Positions 37,951-46,567 of a stretch of 64,000 bases of DNA are shown piece after piece. Numbering within the stretch: position 1 is the first letter of the stretch; each line of letters opens with the position of its first letter. The notes under the pieces were generated by a model. It searched no databases. It had not been told where the DNA came from and saw nothing but the letters and a program-made list of their open reading frames with translations. A program made the translations under genes and the position numbers. The DNA lies in the NCBI RefSeq assembly GCF_000332415.1, contig NZ_AOHC02000052.1:62001-126000 (forward strand), read 5' to 3'. Source of the stretch: Leptospira weilii serovar Ranarum str. ICFT (GTDB lineage: Bacteria; Spirochaetota; Leptospiria; Leptospirales; Leptospiraceae).

Positions 37951-39720
37951 TTAAATATTAACTAGCCCTGCAAGAAATTGCTTCCATTCACCTTGCCACT
38001 CAGAAGAAATTTTCGCATGATTTAAAAGAAATTTATCCCTTACTATCTGAATTCGATCCTGAAACCACCATTTTTCTATTCCTATCTTCAAAATTTCATC
38101 CAACTTATTAGCTGCCGCCTTCCAATCATCAAAGAGAATTTCGACTTCTCTCAATAAGTCTAAAAAAATTTTAAATTCAGAAGATTCCTTGAAATGGTTA
38201 GGGTTCCAAAACAAAAGCGTCGGTACGTTCATTGCTAGAGCCTGCAAATAGGCCGTACCTAAATGATCAAATACACTGAGAGATGAATTTTTCATTCTCT
38301 TCACGATATCAAAACTATCAGGATTTAAAATTTCGACTCCTTTTGGTAATTTATTCTTTAAATAATTATGGTTTGCCCAACTCATATTAGTTGTCTTAAC
38401 CTTATATTCATAAGCATCGTTTTGATTAATATGATTACAAAAGCTAATTAAATTATCTGTATAATCTAATATCATTTCGGGTAGCATGATACTTTGTAAC
38501 CTTATCAAATATACGAAGTAAGTATGAGTAACAATCAAAATCTCATTATTCCTTTTTTCGTGTTTCCCCAATATAGATAGACTCGGAGATGATAGAGGAA
38601 TAATATTATTCTTATAACCGGATTGATCATATTTCCAACCCCAGGATATAAAGCCATCGGAGAGGCAATACTCTATCTTCCCCAAAGGAAAATTAGAAAT
38701 TTGTCCATAACCACCACCGTGTTGAACCGAATACCAGCTACCTCCTCTTTCAAGTGTATCCGCCACCAAAAAGCGATTCGAATTATATACATCCATACCA
38801 ATCCATATTTTGTAGGGATTCCTTTTTGCCATTTTGAGAACTTTAAATTCATCTGGTAGGTATCTAAAAAAATTTTTTTTAAATACCGTTTCAAACTCAC
38901 TTTGAGTATCAAATTTTAAGGTTTCTACAAAAGACTGATTCTTATTGGGAAAAATGGATTCAATTTGTATTTCATCTTTAGATTTATTATAAATTCTACT
39001 TAGCTTATTAGACGGTAATAAAGACAATTTTTGCTTTTCAGATAGTCCATATACCAAACCCAGCCGAATGGAATCTATTGCATTATAACGATATTTTAAT
39101 AGTGCAAAATATTTGTTTTTAAGTATGCCCTTTCCTTTTTGTTTAATTTTTCTCCAAAATGGAACAACTGCATTAGCTCTTTCAGAAGGAGCCTTGACAT
39201 CAAAACGAAGAACATTGTTTCCGTATTCATTTTCCCTGATAAAATCAGACAATAAATTTAAATTGTAATGGTGAGAATCTGTTGCCTGATTAAAAAAATA
39301 ATCCTCATTTGGAATGAAGACTTCATTATAATTTAAAATTTTTATTCTAAATTTCGACCGTTGTTCTCTTAACGAAAGCAATCTAAGATAGCGATCATAA
39401 TAAATATGAATGAAGCTATGTAAATAACGTATTAAAACAATTGACCAATATTTTTCGCTCTTATCAACCTTAAATATTTCATTCATTCTTTCACAAATTG
39501 CAGGTAGAACTCTGTCATAGAACGAATCAATGTATGAAGACGCCTTTTCGACGTCTGTCCAATTTTTGTAAGGAGAATCTATAAATCTAAATTTTCTATG
39601 ATCTTCAAAATTAACACTGGGATTATTTAAAAAACAAAAATTTGCAAGATAAACGGCATCTACTCTCTGCTTTTCATCTGGGAAAAAATCAGTAAAACCT
39701 GTAAGTATCAGATCTTGCAT
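37951..39720 (-). CDS. LIC12162-type putative transferase (TIGR04331-like)
   Basis: 589 residues. The N-terminal third has the pattern W-x-D-x-x-K-A-x-x-Y-x-x-x-F (TDVEKASSYIDSFYDRVLP) and a YWSIVLIRYLHSFIH helix; the middle has WYSVQHGGGYGQ and the C-terminal part has IVTHTYFVYL and FDHLGTAYLQALAMNVPTLL followed by FWNPNHFKES. These features recall the LIC12162 family of leptospiral O-antigen loci, whose last domain looks like a GT-B transferase. It starts 15 bases after the TylF-like gene. Function is otherwise unknown. Confidence 0.75.
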   Translation of the reverse strand: MQDLILTGFTDFFPDEKQRVDAVYLANFCFLNNPSVNFEDHRKFRFIDSPYKNWTDVEKASSYIDSFYDRVLPAICERMNEIFKVDKSEKYWSIVLIRYLHSFIHIYYDRYLRLLSLREQRSKFRIKILNYNEVFIPNEDYFFNQATDSHHYNLNLLSDFIRENEYGNNVLRFDVKAPSERANAVVPFWRKIKQKGKGILKNKYFALLKYRYNAIDSIRLGLVYGLSEKQKLSLLPSNKLSRIYNKSKDEIQIESIFPNKNQSFVETLKFDTQSEFETVFKKNFFRYLPDEFKVLKMAKRNPYKIWIGMDVYNSNRFLVADTLERGGSWYSVQHGGGYGQISNFPLGKIEYCLSDGFISWGWKYDQSGYKNNIIPLSSPSLSILGKHEKRNNEILIVTHTYFVYLIRLQSIMLPEMILDYTDNLISFCNHINQNDAYEYKVKTTNMSWANHNYLKNKLPKGVEILNPDSFDIVKRMKNSSLSVFDHLGTAYLQALAMNVPTLLFWNPNHFKESSEFKIFLDLLREVEILFDDWKAAANKLDEILKIGIEKWWFQDRIQIVRDKFLLNHAKISSEWQGEWKQFLAGLVNI

Positions 39721-39735
39721 TTTATAACAAGTATT

Positions 39736-40467
39736 TTAGAGAACAATATAACTTACATTTGAATCAAAAGAATTTCTAAATATATAATGATCTTTAATTC
39801 CTAAGCTGTCTAACAACGCAATTGTTTCTCCCGGCGCCTTACCATCATTGATTTCATCAAACGCAATAATCCCTCCCTTGGGCATCCTAATTATAAAATT
39901 TTCAAGGGCGATTTTGGAGGGGGCATAAATGTCGAAATCAATGTGCAATAAAGCCACTATTAAATGCTTATTCTTATCGATGTAATTTGGTATTGTAACA
40001 GCTGCATCGCCGGGTATGAGTTCCATTTTAGGAATTTCCGATAAAGTTCTATTTTCGTTATGAATTTTACAAGAACTCAAAATTTCTTCATAAGATTGCT
40101 TTTTCGCGAATTCCTTCCAGTTATTCTGATCAAAATAATCGCCTGCCCGGTCTTCTTCGGAAATATTTTGAAAACCTTCAAATGTATCGAAACCAATGAT
40201 TCTTCTATTGTGATTATATGGTTCCAGAATTGTACTAAAATGTAACCAGCTAAAAAATCCCGCCCCAAGATTTACGCCGCATTCAATAACAGAACCGTGA
40301 ACATTAATTATCTTTTTATAAATTTCGTACCTATTTAAAAATTTGGCAACATCTCTTCTATTGACAAATCTTGGAAAATTAGACAACCTATCTTCCACTG
40401 GCAATTTGGAATCATTATATAAACTTGCTAGTTTAGACTGAAATGGTAATTTTTCTAAATCATTCAT
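39736..40467 (-). CDS. TylF/MycF-like sugar O-methyltransferase
   Basis: 243 residues. VIECGVNLGAGFFSWLHFS (SAM loop), RIIGFDTFEGFQNISEED, LIPGDAAVTIPNYIDKN and ALLHIDFDIYAPSKIALENF fit the macrocin O-methyltransferase family (PF05711), which needs a divalent metal held by Asp residues of the DFD region. Members methylate a hydroxyl of a deoxysugar. It overlaps the PhyH-like gene by 8 bases and is followed after 15 bases by the LIC12162-type gene. Confidence 0.87.
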   Translation of the reverse strand: MNDLEKLPFQSKLASLYNDSKLPVEDRLSNFPRFVNRRDVAKFLNRYEIYKKIINVHGSVIECGVNLGAGFFSWLHFSTILEPYNHNRRIIGFDTFEGFQNISEEDRAGDYFDQNNWKEFAKKQSYEEILSSCKIHNENRTLSEIPKMELIPGDAAVTIPNYIDKNKHLIVALLHIDFDIYAPSKIALENFIIRMPKGGIIAFDEINDGKAPGETIALLDSLGIKDHYIFRNSFDSNVSYIVL

Positions 40468-41364
40468 TATTTGTGTTTTCCTTGCTTTGAAGCAATTTTT
40501 CTCTTCTACGTTTTTCTTCCGGCCAATTTATTTTTGGTAATTGTGAAAGAAAGTGTCTAATTTTCGGTAATATTTCTTCATTCAATCGCTTTAAGGTAAA
40601 AGGAGTATATTTTTCATACTTTGTTTTTTCAGAATACATCGCATTTCCTGATATATTATCATAACGCACCAAAACAGTCCAACGGGCATACAATTGATCT
40701 TCAAACTTGGGAGATGAATGGAACACTAACCTATTTAAAGCAATTAAATCACCATCCGTAACAGAAGCCTTAGAGACGTCAGGATATTTACCCTGATATG
40801 TGTTTGGAACACACACATTATACAATCCCCATTCTTCTTCAATTTGTTCTTCATGATTCACAGGACCTTCGTTATGAGACTTCTTCCAGTAACTAACCGC
40901 GCTTTTTTCCTCTACTAAATGTAGAGGTAGCCAATATGTGACACTGTTTTCAGAATCCAAGGAGTTGATGTCTTGATGACATCCCTGGAAAAAACATTTT
41001 TCCCAGGGCAGATACATTTGAATTTTTAATTCTCTAACACTAGGTTTATCTATATTTATCCCTAAAGCAAAACTATTTAAAATCTCTAAACTAGCTAATT
41101 CATAGAAAGCAGGAATTCTTTGTATATATTGATATAATAAGTTTCTTTTTTCCGGGTTTTTACTCAGAATCTCCCAAATCAAATCTGACGTTATTTTATG
41201 AAATTCATCTGGATTATCTTCATATTTGATCTTCTCTCCGCTGATTTCCTCAATTACTCCTATTATACTATGTCTAATTTTCGATAGAATCTCTTTAGGA
41301 ATTACGGAGTGAATTATTACTAATCCATCATTTAGATACTTTTTTTTTCATCTTCTAAATTCAT
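40460..41364 (-). pseudogene. PhyH-like 2-oxoglutarate oxygenase, frame broken by an A9 run near its start
   Basis: From 41182 the frame reads 240 residues with HQD (about residues 69-71 of this piece), NRLVFHSSPKF and RWTVLVRYD, the iron-ligand and Arg pattern of phytanoyl-CoA dioxygenase-like enzymes. An ATG at 41364 overlaps the stop of the exonuclease gene (ATGA) and starts MNLEDEKK, but runs out of frame at A9 (41340-41348). Adding one A gives KKYLNDGLVIIHSVIPKEIL, a typical PhyH N-terminus, and a 301-residue protein. So either the gene is off, phase-variable, or the base is missing from the assembly. Confidence 0.8.
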
Positions 41365-41933
41365 AAATTTCCTTTTATATCAAAATAAGATAATTTTCCT
41401 TCTCCATGTAACCTGAAAAAACAATTTCTAACGATTTTGGCATCGTATAAAGCATCGTGTTTTTTAAATGATTTTTTATCTCCTACAAAAGCCTCTCTAT
41501 CGATAACATCGGGATCATAACCGGACAAATAAAAAATAGTATCTAAATCGAAGTGCTTACGATGCCTAAGATAGTTGGGCAAATATCTTTCATAACTAAA
41601 ATACTTTAATTCCGGGTGTAAGAGATGCCAGAGCTGAAAAATGAGTAATAAATCAAGAGACTTTCCTGCGGATATAAAACAAATTGCCTCTCCTTGAGAG
41701 TATTCACGAAGGAATGTATCCAGTATTATAAACGATTCATAAGTTGATAATGATTTTTTTTCATCTATATGCACTAGTACATTTTCTTTTACCCAATTTG
41801 TAAGTTGCTCCTTATCATAATCGTTAAAAGTTAAATACAATTCTTTTCCTTCTATTGTTACGAACCCAGCCGAGATTAAAGTGGTTTTAATATGGGAACT
41901 TGTATATTCACAATCTAAAAATACAATTTTCAT
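41361..41933 (-). CDS. DEDDh-type 3'-5' exonuclease
   Basis: 190 residues. MKIVFLDCEYTSSH gives the D7xE9 pair of exonuclease motif I, and SFKKHDALYDAKIVRNCF gives the HxAxxD motif III with its final Asp; a middle Asp (FDLDTIFYLSG) fits motif II. It resembles the stand-alone Rv2179c/exoribonuclease-like group. In a sugar locus it is out of place. It is translationally coupled to the PhyH-like gene by an ATGA overlap, so it is transcribed with it. A structural or regulatory RNA role is possible but not shown. Confidence 0.78.
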   Translation of the reverse strand: MKIVFLDCEYTSSHIKTTLISAGFVTIEGKELYLTFNDYDKEQLTNWVKENVLVHIDEKKSLSTYESFIILDTFLREYSQGEAICFISAGKSLDLLLIFQLWHLLHPELKYFSYERYLPNYLRHRKHFDLDTIFYLSGYDPDVIDREAFVGDKKSFKKHDALYDAKIVRNCFFRLHGEGKLSYFDIKGNL

Positions 41934-41997
41934 TACATTAGTTTTTCATTTTTAAATAAGGTAGACTTTTAATTTTCTGAATTGTTAATTAAATTTC

Positions 41998-42561
41998 TTA
42001 CACGCTCGGACTTAATCGAGCCATCCAGACCATATCATAAAATATGTTATCAAAGCAACGGGCTTTATGCCAAGTTCCTTCTATTTCGTAACCTGCAGCT
42101 AAAAAAGTTTTTATAGAAGCCGGATTTTCAGAAAAAGCCGCTGCTTGTAATCTCACTAAATTCAAACCGATCGAACTTAATGCCCAGTCTCCCACTTTTT
42201 GAAGACTTCGGCGAGATATTCCACGGTTCCTCATTTTTTCCTCGCCCAATAAAATCCCTACAGTTGCATGTCGATGTGGTATTGAAATAGAAGTTAGAGT
42301 TATATTCCCAATGTGACTACCTTGATAGCGAATAGCAAACAAGATGTCAGTCTCGGCAGACTCCATTCTTTGCCAGTATTGACTTAAGTCGTCATGATTA
42401 TAAGAGTGCATTCGAGGCCCTTCCAGCCACTGAATCGTATCAAAATCCTTTAGCCATGAAAGCCAAGGACCTGAAAGATCTTTTTCTTTGACACAATCAA
42501 TCCAAAGACCTTCATCAATATCCAACCGAAACGAATTAGTAACTATCTGCTTTAAAAGCAT
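41998..42561 (-). CDS. GNAT N-acetyltransferase (RimJ/RimL type)
   Basis: 187 residues. HIGNITLTSISIPHRHATVG is the central sheet and GEEKMRNRGISRRSLQKVGD the acetyl-CoA loop (Q/RxxGxG/A); NLVRLQAAAFSENPASIKTF is the RimJ-like N-P-x-S region. It should N- or O-acylate a sugar of the O-unit. It follows the carbamoyltransferase by about 100 bases and precedes the exonuclease by 64. In this locus it is a candidate for acylating the amino group made by the aminotransferase at 48293. Confidence 0.82.
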   Translation of the reverse strand: MLLKQIVTNSFRLDIDEGLWIDCVKEKDLSGPWLSWLKDFDTIQWLEGPRMHSYNHDDLSQYWQRMESAETDILFAIRYQGSHIGNITLTSISIPHRHATVGILLGEEKMRNRGISRRSLQKVGDWALSSIGLNLVRLQAAAFSENPASIKTFLAAGYEIEGTWHKARCFDNIFYDMVWMARLSPSV

Positions 42562-42661
42562 ATTGTTAAATTTACAAAACTATAAGAGTATTATTCTATT
42601 GAGCTATAATTCTAAGAATATAAATCACAGTCGAATGATTTAAATAATCCAATGCGATGTT

Positions 42662-44473
42662 TTAAGTATATTTTTTAAGAACTAAAAAATGATTCAAAAT
42701 TAATCCATCTAAACCTGAATTTAGTAATACATCAATTGCTTCCGAAGGAGTATTTACGATTGGAAAACCGTGCAAATTGAAAGAGGTATTTAAAAGGGCG
42801 CCTCTACCGGTTATCTGTTGAAATGCTTCAAGCAAAGAATATAACTCAAGATTATCTTTCTTTTTTAGTATTTGTGCTCTAGCTGTTTTATCAGCTGGAT
42901 GACAAGCTGCATTCATTGCATTATAACCTTCATCTGTTGTATCAAAACTAAGGGTCATATGAGGCGATTCGAGATTTTTCGGATTTATAAGGTATCGTTC
43001 TGCAAATCCATCCAGAACAACGGGTGCAAATGGCATCCAAAAATCTCTACTCTTAATAGCGGAATTAATTTTTTCTTTAATTTTTAAATGAATAGGATCT
43101 GCTAAAATAGAACGATTTCCTAAAGCTCTTTGGCCAAATTCCATTCTACCAGCAGCCCTAGCAAAAATTTTGCCGTCAAAAAGTAACTGAGCAATTTTAC
43201 TGTTTTCTGGATTTTCAATAATATCAAACTTTGTTTTGTCGAGTCCACTGACTGCTTTATTCTCATCTTTTAAATTAGATAATGGACCTAAATACAAACG
43301 CGTCAGAGGCTCTACGCTATTTGAATTCCATCGGACGGAAGATTCATTTGTTAGATCTTCTGCTAAGCAGATTCCGGCGCTAATTGCCATTGACTCGTCA
43401 CCCGATGAACCTCCAATAAATAGACTCGCAACTTCTGGCATATCAGCAATCTTACCCATCGCCTTAATATTCATTGCGACTCCTCCGCTGATTACAATAT
43501 CATGTATTTTATATTTCTTAATTGCATTCCGCACCCATTCAACGATTAATTCTTCGGTCCACTTTTGTAATGCAAAAGCGATATTATCGAAACGAACGCC
43601 TTCAAATCTCTCTTTAAACCAAAAATAACTATCTACGGGTTTCTCTTTCCATTTAAATTCTTCTCCATCTACATAGAGGGTATTCCTCAAAATATCTAAC
43701 GCTTTTTTTGCATGCGTTTCCTTTCCATATGGAGCCAAACCCATCACTTTAAATTCATGCTCATTCGGTTTCATTCCCAGGAGTAAGGTCATATAACGAT
43801 AAATTCTTCCAATAGCGCATTGGTCACTTTCATAAAGTCTTGAATACGTACCGGTTTCATCAAAAAGACCAATCGTAGCATTTTTCCCATCTCCCCAACC
43901 ATCTATGGTAAGAGCCAATACCGGTTTATTACGATATGCTGATGCATAATAGGAATAGGCTGCATGGCATCTATGATGCTCGATTCTTCTCACTTTTGTT
44001 TTTTCAATTGATAGGAAATCAGCAAGAATTTGCTCTCTATCGACATCATATCTTTTTTGTCTTTCTTCAAAAGTAAGACTTTCAAGATTTTTAAAATAAT
44101 TAGTATTTATACTTATCTCCGCTTTTTTCTTTTCTGGAAATGTCTCCAAAACAGATTTAAGCTTCTTATCTCCATTTACTAAAAACGGCTTCCATCTTAA
44201 GTGCTGCTCTCTTAAATAATCGTCTATTGTCCATTGGCTTTTAAGTAGCATTATATCATCGATAGGACTGCTAATACTCGCAATTGCTGCGCCGTCCAAA
44301 TCTGAAGATTTAATTTTAGCTTCTTCTAAACAATATTTGATAGAGTTAGCCGGAAATGAGTCTTCGTTTTTAGATCGCGTAAATCTCTCTTCGTGAACGG
44401 CAGCTACAACTTTTCCATCTATAAATAAAGAGGCGCTAGAGCAGATCCCCCAATAGATTGATAATATTTTCAT
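42662..44473 (-). CDS. Carbamoyltransferase, NodU/CmcH family
   Basis: 603 residues. MKILSIYWGICSSASLFIDG, AAVHEERFTRSKNEDSFPAN, HHRCHAAYSYYASAY (His-rich metal site), LTIDGWGDGKNATIGLF and FGQRALGNRSILADPI at the C-terminus are the NodU set, in order. It transfers carbamoyl from carbamoyl phosphate through a carbamoyl-adenylate to a sugar hydroxyl. A perfect 25-base palindrome lies about 20 bases upstream of its start, and AAGGA precedes ATG. The acceptor is unknown. Confidence 0.92.
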   Translation of the reverse strand: MKILSIYWGICSSASLFIDGKVVAAVHEERFTRSKNEDSFPANSIKYCLEEAKIKSSDLDGAAIASISSPIDDIMLLKSQWTIDDYLREQHLRWKPFLVNGDKKLKSVLETFPEKKKAEISINTNYFKNLESLTFEERQKRYDVDREQILADFLSIEKTKVRRIEHHRCHAAYSYYASAYRNKPVLALTIDGWGDGKNATIGLFDETGTYSRLYESDQCAIGRIYRYMTLLLGMKPNEHEFKVMGLAPYGKETHAKKALDILRNTLYVDGEEFKWKEKPVDSYFWFKERFEGVRFDNIAFALQKWTEELIVEWVRNAIKKYKIHDIVISGGVAMNIKAMGKIADMPEVASLFIGGSSGDESMAISAGICLAEDLTNESSVRWNSNSVEPLTRLYLGPLSNLKDENKAVSGLDKTKFDIIENPENSKIAQLLFDGKIFARAAGRMEFGQRALGNRSILADPIHLKIKEKINSAIKSRDFWMPFAPVVLDGFAERYLINPKNLESPHMTLSFDTTDEGYNAMNAACHPADKTARAQILKKKDNLELYSLLEAFQQITGRGALLNTSFNLHGFPIVNTPSEAIDVLLNSGLDGLILNHFLVLKKYT

Positions 44474-44493
44474 TTCCTTTATTTTCTTCTTAG

Positions 44494-44518
44494 TGAAATT
44501 TATTTGAAATAAATTTCA
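44494..44518. promoter_or_regulatory. Perfect 25-base palindrome just upstream of the carbamoyltransferase start
   Basis: Arms TGAAATTTATTT (44494-44505) and AAATAAATTTCA (44507-44518) are exact reverse complements around one G. It is 20 bases before the ATG at 44473 on the minus strand, in the place of a leader or operator. No T-run follows it in the reading direction, so it is not a standard terminator. An operator or mRNA hairpin controlling the carbamoyltransferase group is possible. Confidence 0.5.
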
Positions 44519-44636
44519 AAAATTACGAATTCTCCTTTTGAAATTTTACAAACACTGAAAGATAAATTTTGAGTTTTCTGGCAAGATGATAGTAATTCGA
44601 ACAGATGCGAATTGAGAGAACCGCTCGATAAATATT

Positions 44637-45500
44637 CTAATTTTTATTTAAAGAAACACTTACAATAATTGTATCACATAGGCCAAGTGAGGCAAGTTGC
44701 GATTCGTAAATCTGGTGAACCATTTCATTTTCCAAAAAAGACCACTTCACGTGACCGCCGGGCTTTTCTTTAGAAAGCCAATAAAGATGATTGGAAAGAG
44801 GATATCTTTGAATTTGCTTAATCCAATTTAATTTCAAACCCGTCTGCTGAATTAATTTAGTCAAGGTAATATTATTAAATAAATAAAGATGCTGGCTCCA
44901 ATAAGTAAATTTAGAGAATGCATCCGATTGATAAAGAACAAGCAAGGCATCGTTGGAATTTGGCACTTCAATAACTAACTCTCCGTCATCAGAAAGCATG
45001 GAAGCCAATTCTAAGATTGTTTTTTTGGGGTCAGTAAGATGCTCAATCACATGAAATGCTGTAATAATATCAAATCGTCTTCCTTCATCGAATATTTTTT
45101 GTAAGTTCGTCCACACTTTCAACCCGTTCTCTTTATAATATTCTTGAAGCCTTAATTCTAACTCAACACCTTCTGAAAGTGAGGTGTCTTTTAAAGATTT
45201 TAAAAGAAATCCGCCTGCACCGCAACCGAAATCCAAAAGCTTTTTATTTAGTAATTTGGTTTTCAGAAATTCATATCTTCGAGTATCGTCAGCATCCGAT
45301 TCCCTTACCCAATTTTGTATAGATATCATTTCTTCACCATGCATACCTGAGTTTACATAATGTTCTTCAGAAATATGCTTTGAGTTAGATAAAAATACAA
45401 GTCCACATTCAGCACATTCCAAAACTTCCAAATCTGGATTGTCTCGAACAACGCCATCTCTTCTCATGTTCGACATTGATTTGCATAAATAACATTCCAT
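44637..45500 (-). CDS. Class I SAM methyltransferase with N-terminal zinc ribbon
   Basis: 287 residues. C3/C6 (CYLC) and C29/C32 (CAEC) form the ribbon; KKLLDFGCGAGGFLLKSL is motif I and FDIITAFHVIEHLTDPKKT the Methyltransf_11 motif; ELVIEVPNSNDALLVLY follows. This is the same architecture as 32704-33675 but the two are distinct. It should methylate an O-unit sugar. It follows the radical SAM gene by about 90 bases; the 163-base gap after it holds the palindrome described at 44494. Confidence 0.86.
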   Translation of the reverse strand: MECYLCKSMSNMRRDGVVRDNPDLEVLECAECGLVFLSNSKHISEEHYVNSGMHGEEMISIQNWVRESDADDTRRYEFLKTKLLNKKLLDFGCGAGGFLLKSLKDTSLSEGVELELRLQEYYKENGLKVWTNLQKIFDEGRRFDIITAFHVIEHLTDPKKTILELASMLSDDGELVIEVPNSNDALLVLYQSDAFSKFTYWSQHLYLFNNITLTKLIQQTGLKLNWIKQIQRYPLSNHLYWLSKEKPGGHVKWSFLENEMVHQIYESQLASLGLCDTIIVSVSLNKN

Positions 45501-45589
45501 TAATATTGCATTATCCTTAAAATAATATGCCGGGCTGATCTATTTTATATACATTATAAATGCAAAAAAATTGATGATTTTGATTTTTA

Positions 45590-46567
45590 TTAACCAGACA
45601 TTTTGGAACATTTTAAGCATATAGGGTTCTCATGATACCGACCCTCTTTATGCAACTTTCGTAAGTCTTTTGCTTCCTTACTATTCCACAGATCTACAAG
45701 ATTTAAATTTGATGTATTACCCAATTTCAAATAACTGCTAAACATGGCGCAACAAGGAGTAACGTCTCCGTTCCCACGAATATACAACCTCTGCCAAGGT
45801 TGATTACATTTAAAGTTATAGTTATTAGATTTTTCTTTTCCAGCAAGTTTTTGAAAATCCCCTTCTATATCCGGCGTCATAAAATCTTGAATTACTATGA
45901 AATCAACTTTATCATTCCAATATTTAATAAATTCATCCATCTCCGCTTCATTTTCTTTCATTCGTACGAAATTGACTCCGACAATTGGAAGCTCAGAATT
46001 TAATTCTTTACGAATTCGAAGAAAATTATCTATATTTTTCATCACTTGATCAAATTTTCCTCCAATGCGAATTTTTTTATACGTATCTTCATTAATCGCA
46101 TCTAAACTAAATCTAATTCGAGTCAGTCCAGATTTAATAATCTTTTCAGCTAGATCCTCTGTTACAAGCGAACCATTTGTATTTACCATTACATCAAGAT
46201 ATCCGAATTCAATAGCAAGTCCGAACCAGTCGGTAATTTCTTTATTTAAAAATGGCTCATTATCACCTTGAAAAGAAACGGATGGGGTATTATATTTTTT
46301 CCCCTCCAGCAAAATCTTAGTAATACTCTCGGTAGTCATTTTTTCTTTATAACCGAATTTCTCTTTCAGTTCAGGTACGCCTTGCACACACATAGGACAT
46401 TTAAAATTACATTTAAAACTTGTTTCTATATGGAGAAACATTGGGAACTCAGTTTCCAACTCAAAACTGTTCACTAAGTCCCATTTCTTTCTATATTCTT
46501 CGAACTCAGTCCCCTTGACACGGATTAAAGTTTTTAATGCATCCGACTCTTTTTTGTAACTTTCCAT
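45590..46567 (-). CDS. Radical SAM protein with SPASM-type C-terminus
   Basis: 325 residues. C53, C57 and C60 in FKCNFKCPMCV form the CxxxCxxC iron-sulfur motif; GLTRIRFSLDAINEDTYKKI is the GGEP-like/S-adenosylmethionine region; CNQPWQRLYIRGNGDVTPCC and a C-terminal C-x-x-C (CLKCSKM) suggest an auxiliary cluster. Such proteins are dehydrogenases, epimerases or C-methyl enzymes acting on sugars and peptides. Its stop codon nearly touches the KdnB-like gene start (0-base gap), placing it in the ulosonic-acid set. Confidence 0.85.
   Translation of the reverse strand: MESYKKESDALKTLIRVKGTEFEEYRKKWDLVNSFELETEFPMFLHIETSFKCNFKCPMCVQGVPELKEKFGYKEKMTTESITKILLEGKKYNTPSVSFQGDNEPFLNKEITDWFGLAIEFGYLDVMVNTNGSLVTEDLAEKIIKSGLTRIRFSLDAINEDTYKKIRIGGKFDQVMKNIDNFLRIRKELNSELPIVGVNFVRMKENEAEMDEFIKYWNDKVDFIVIQDFMTPDIEGDFQKLAGKEKSNNYNFKCNQPWQRLYIRGNGDVTPCCAMFSSYLKLGNTSNLNLVDLWNSKEAKDLRKLHKEGRYHENPICLKCSKMSG

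Noticed and set aside
43236..43628. 130-residue plus-strand frame opposite the carbamoyltransferase
   Set aside because: It is an antisense shadow of a strongly conserved NodU-type gene.
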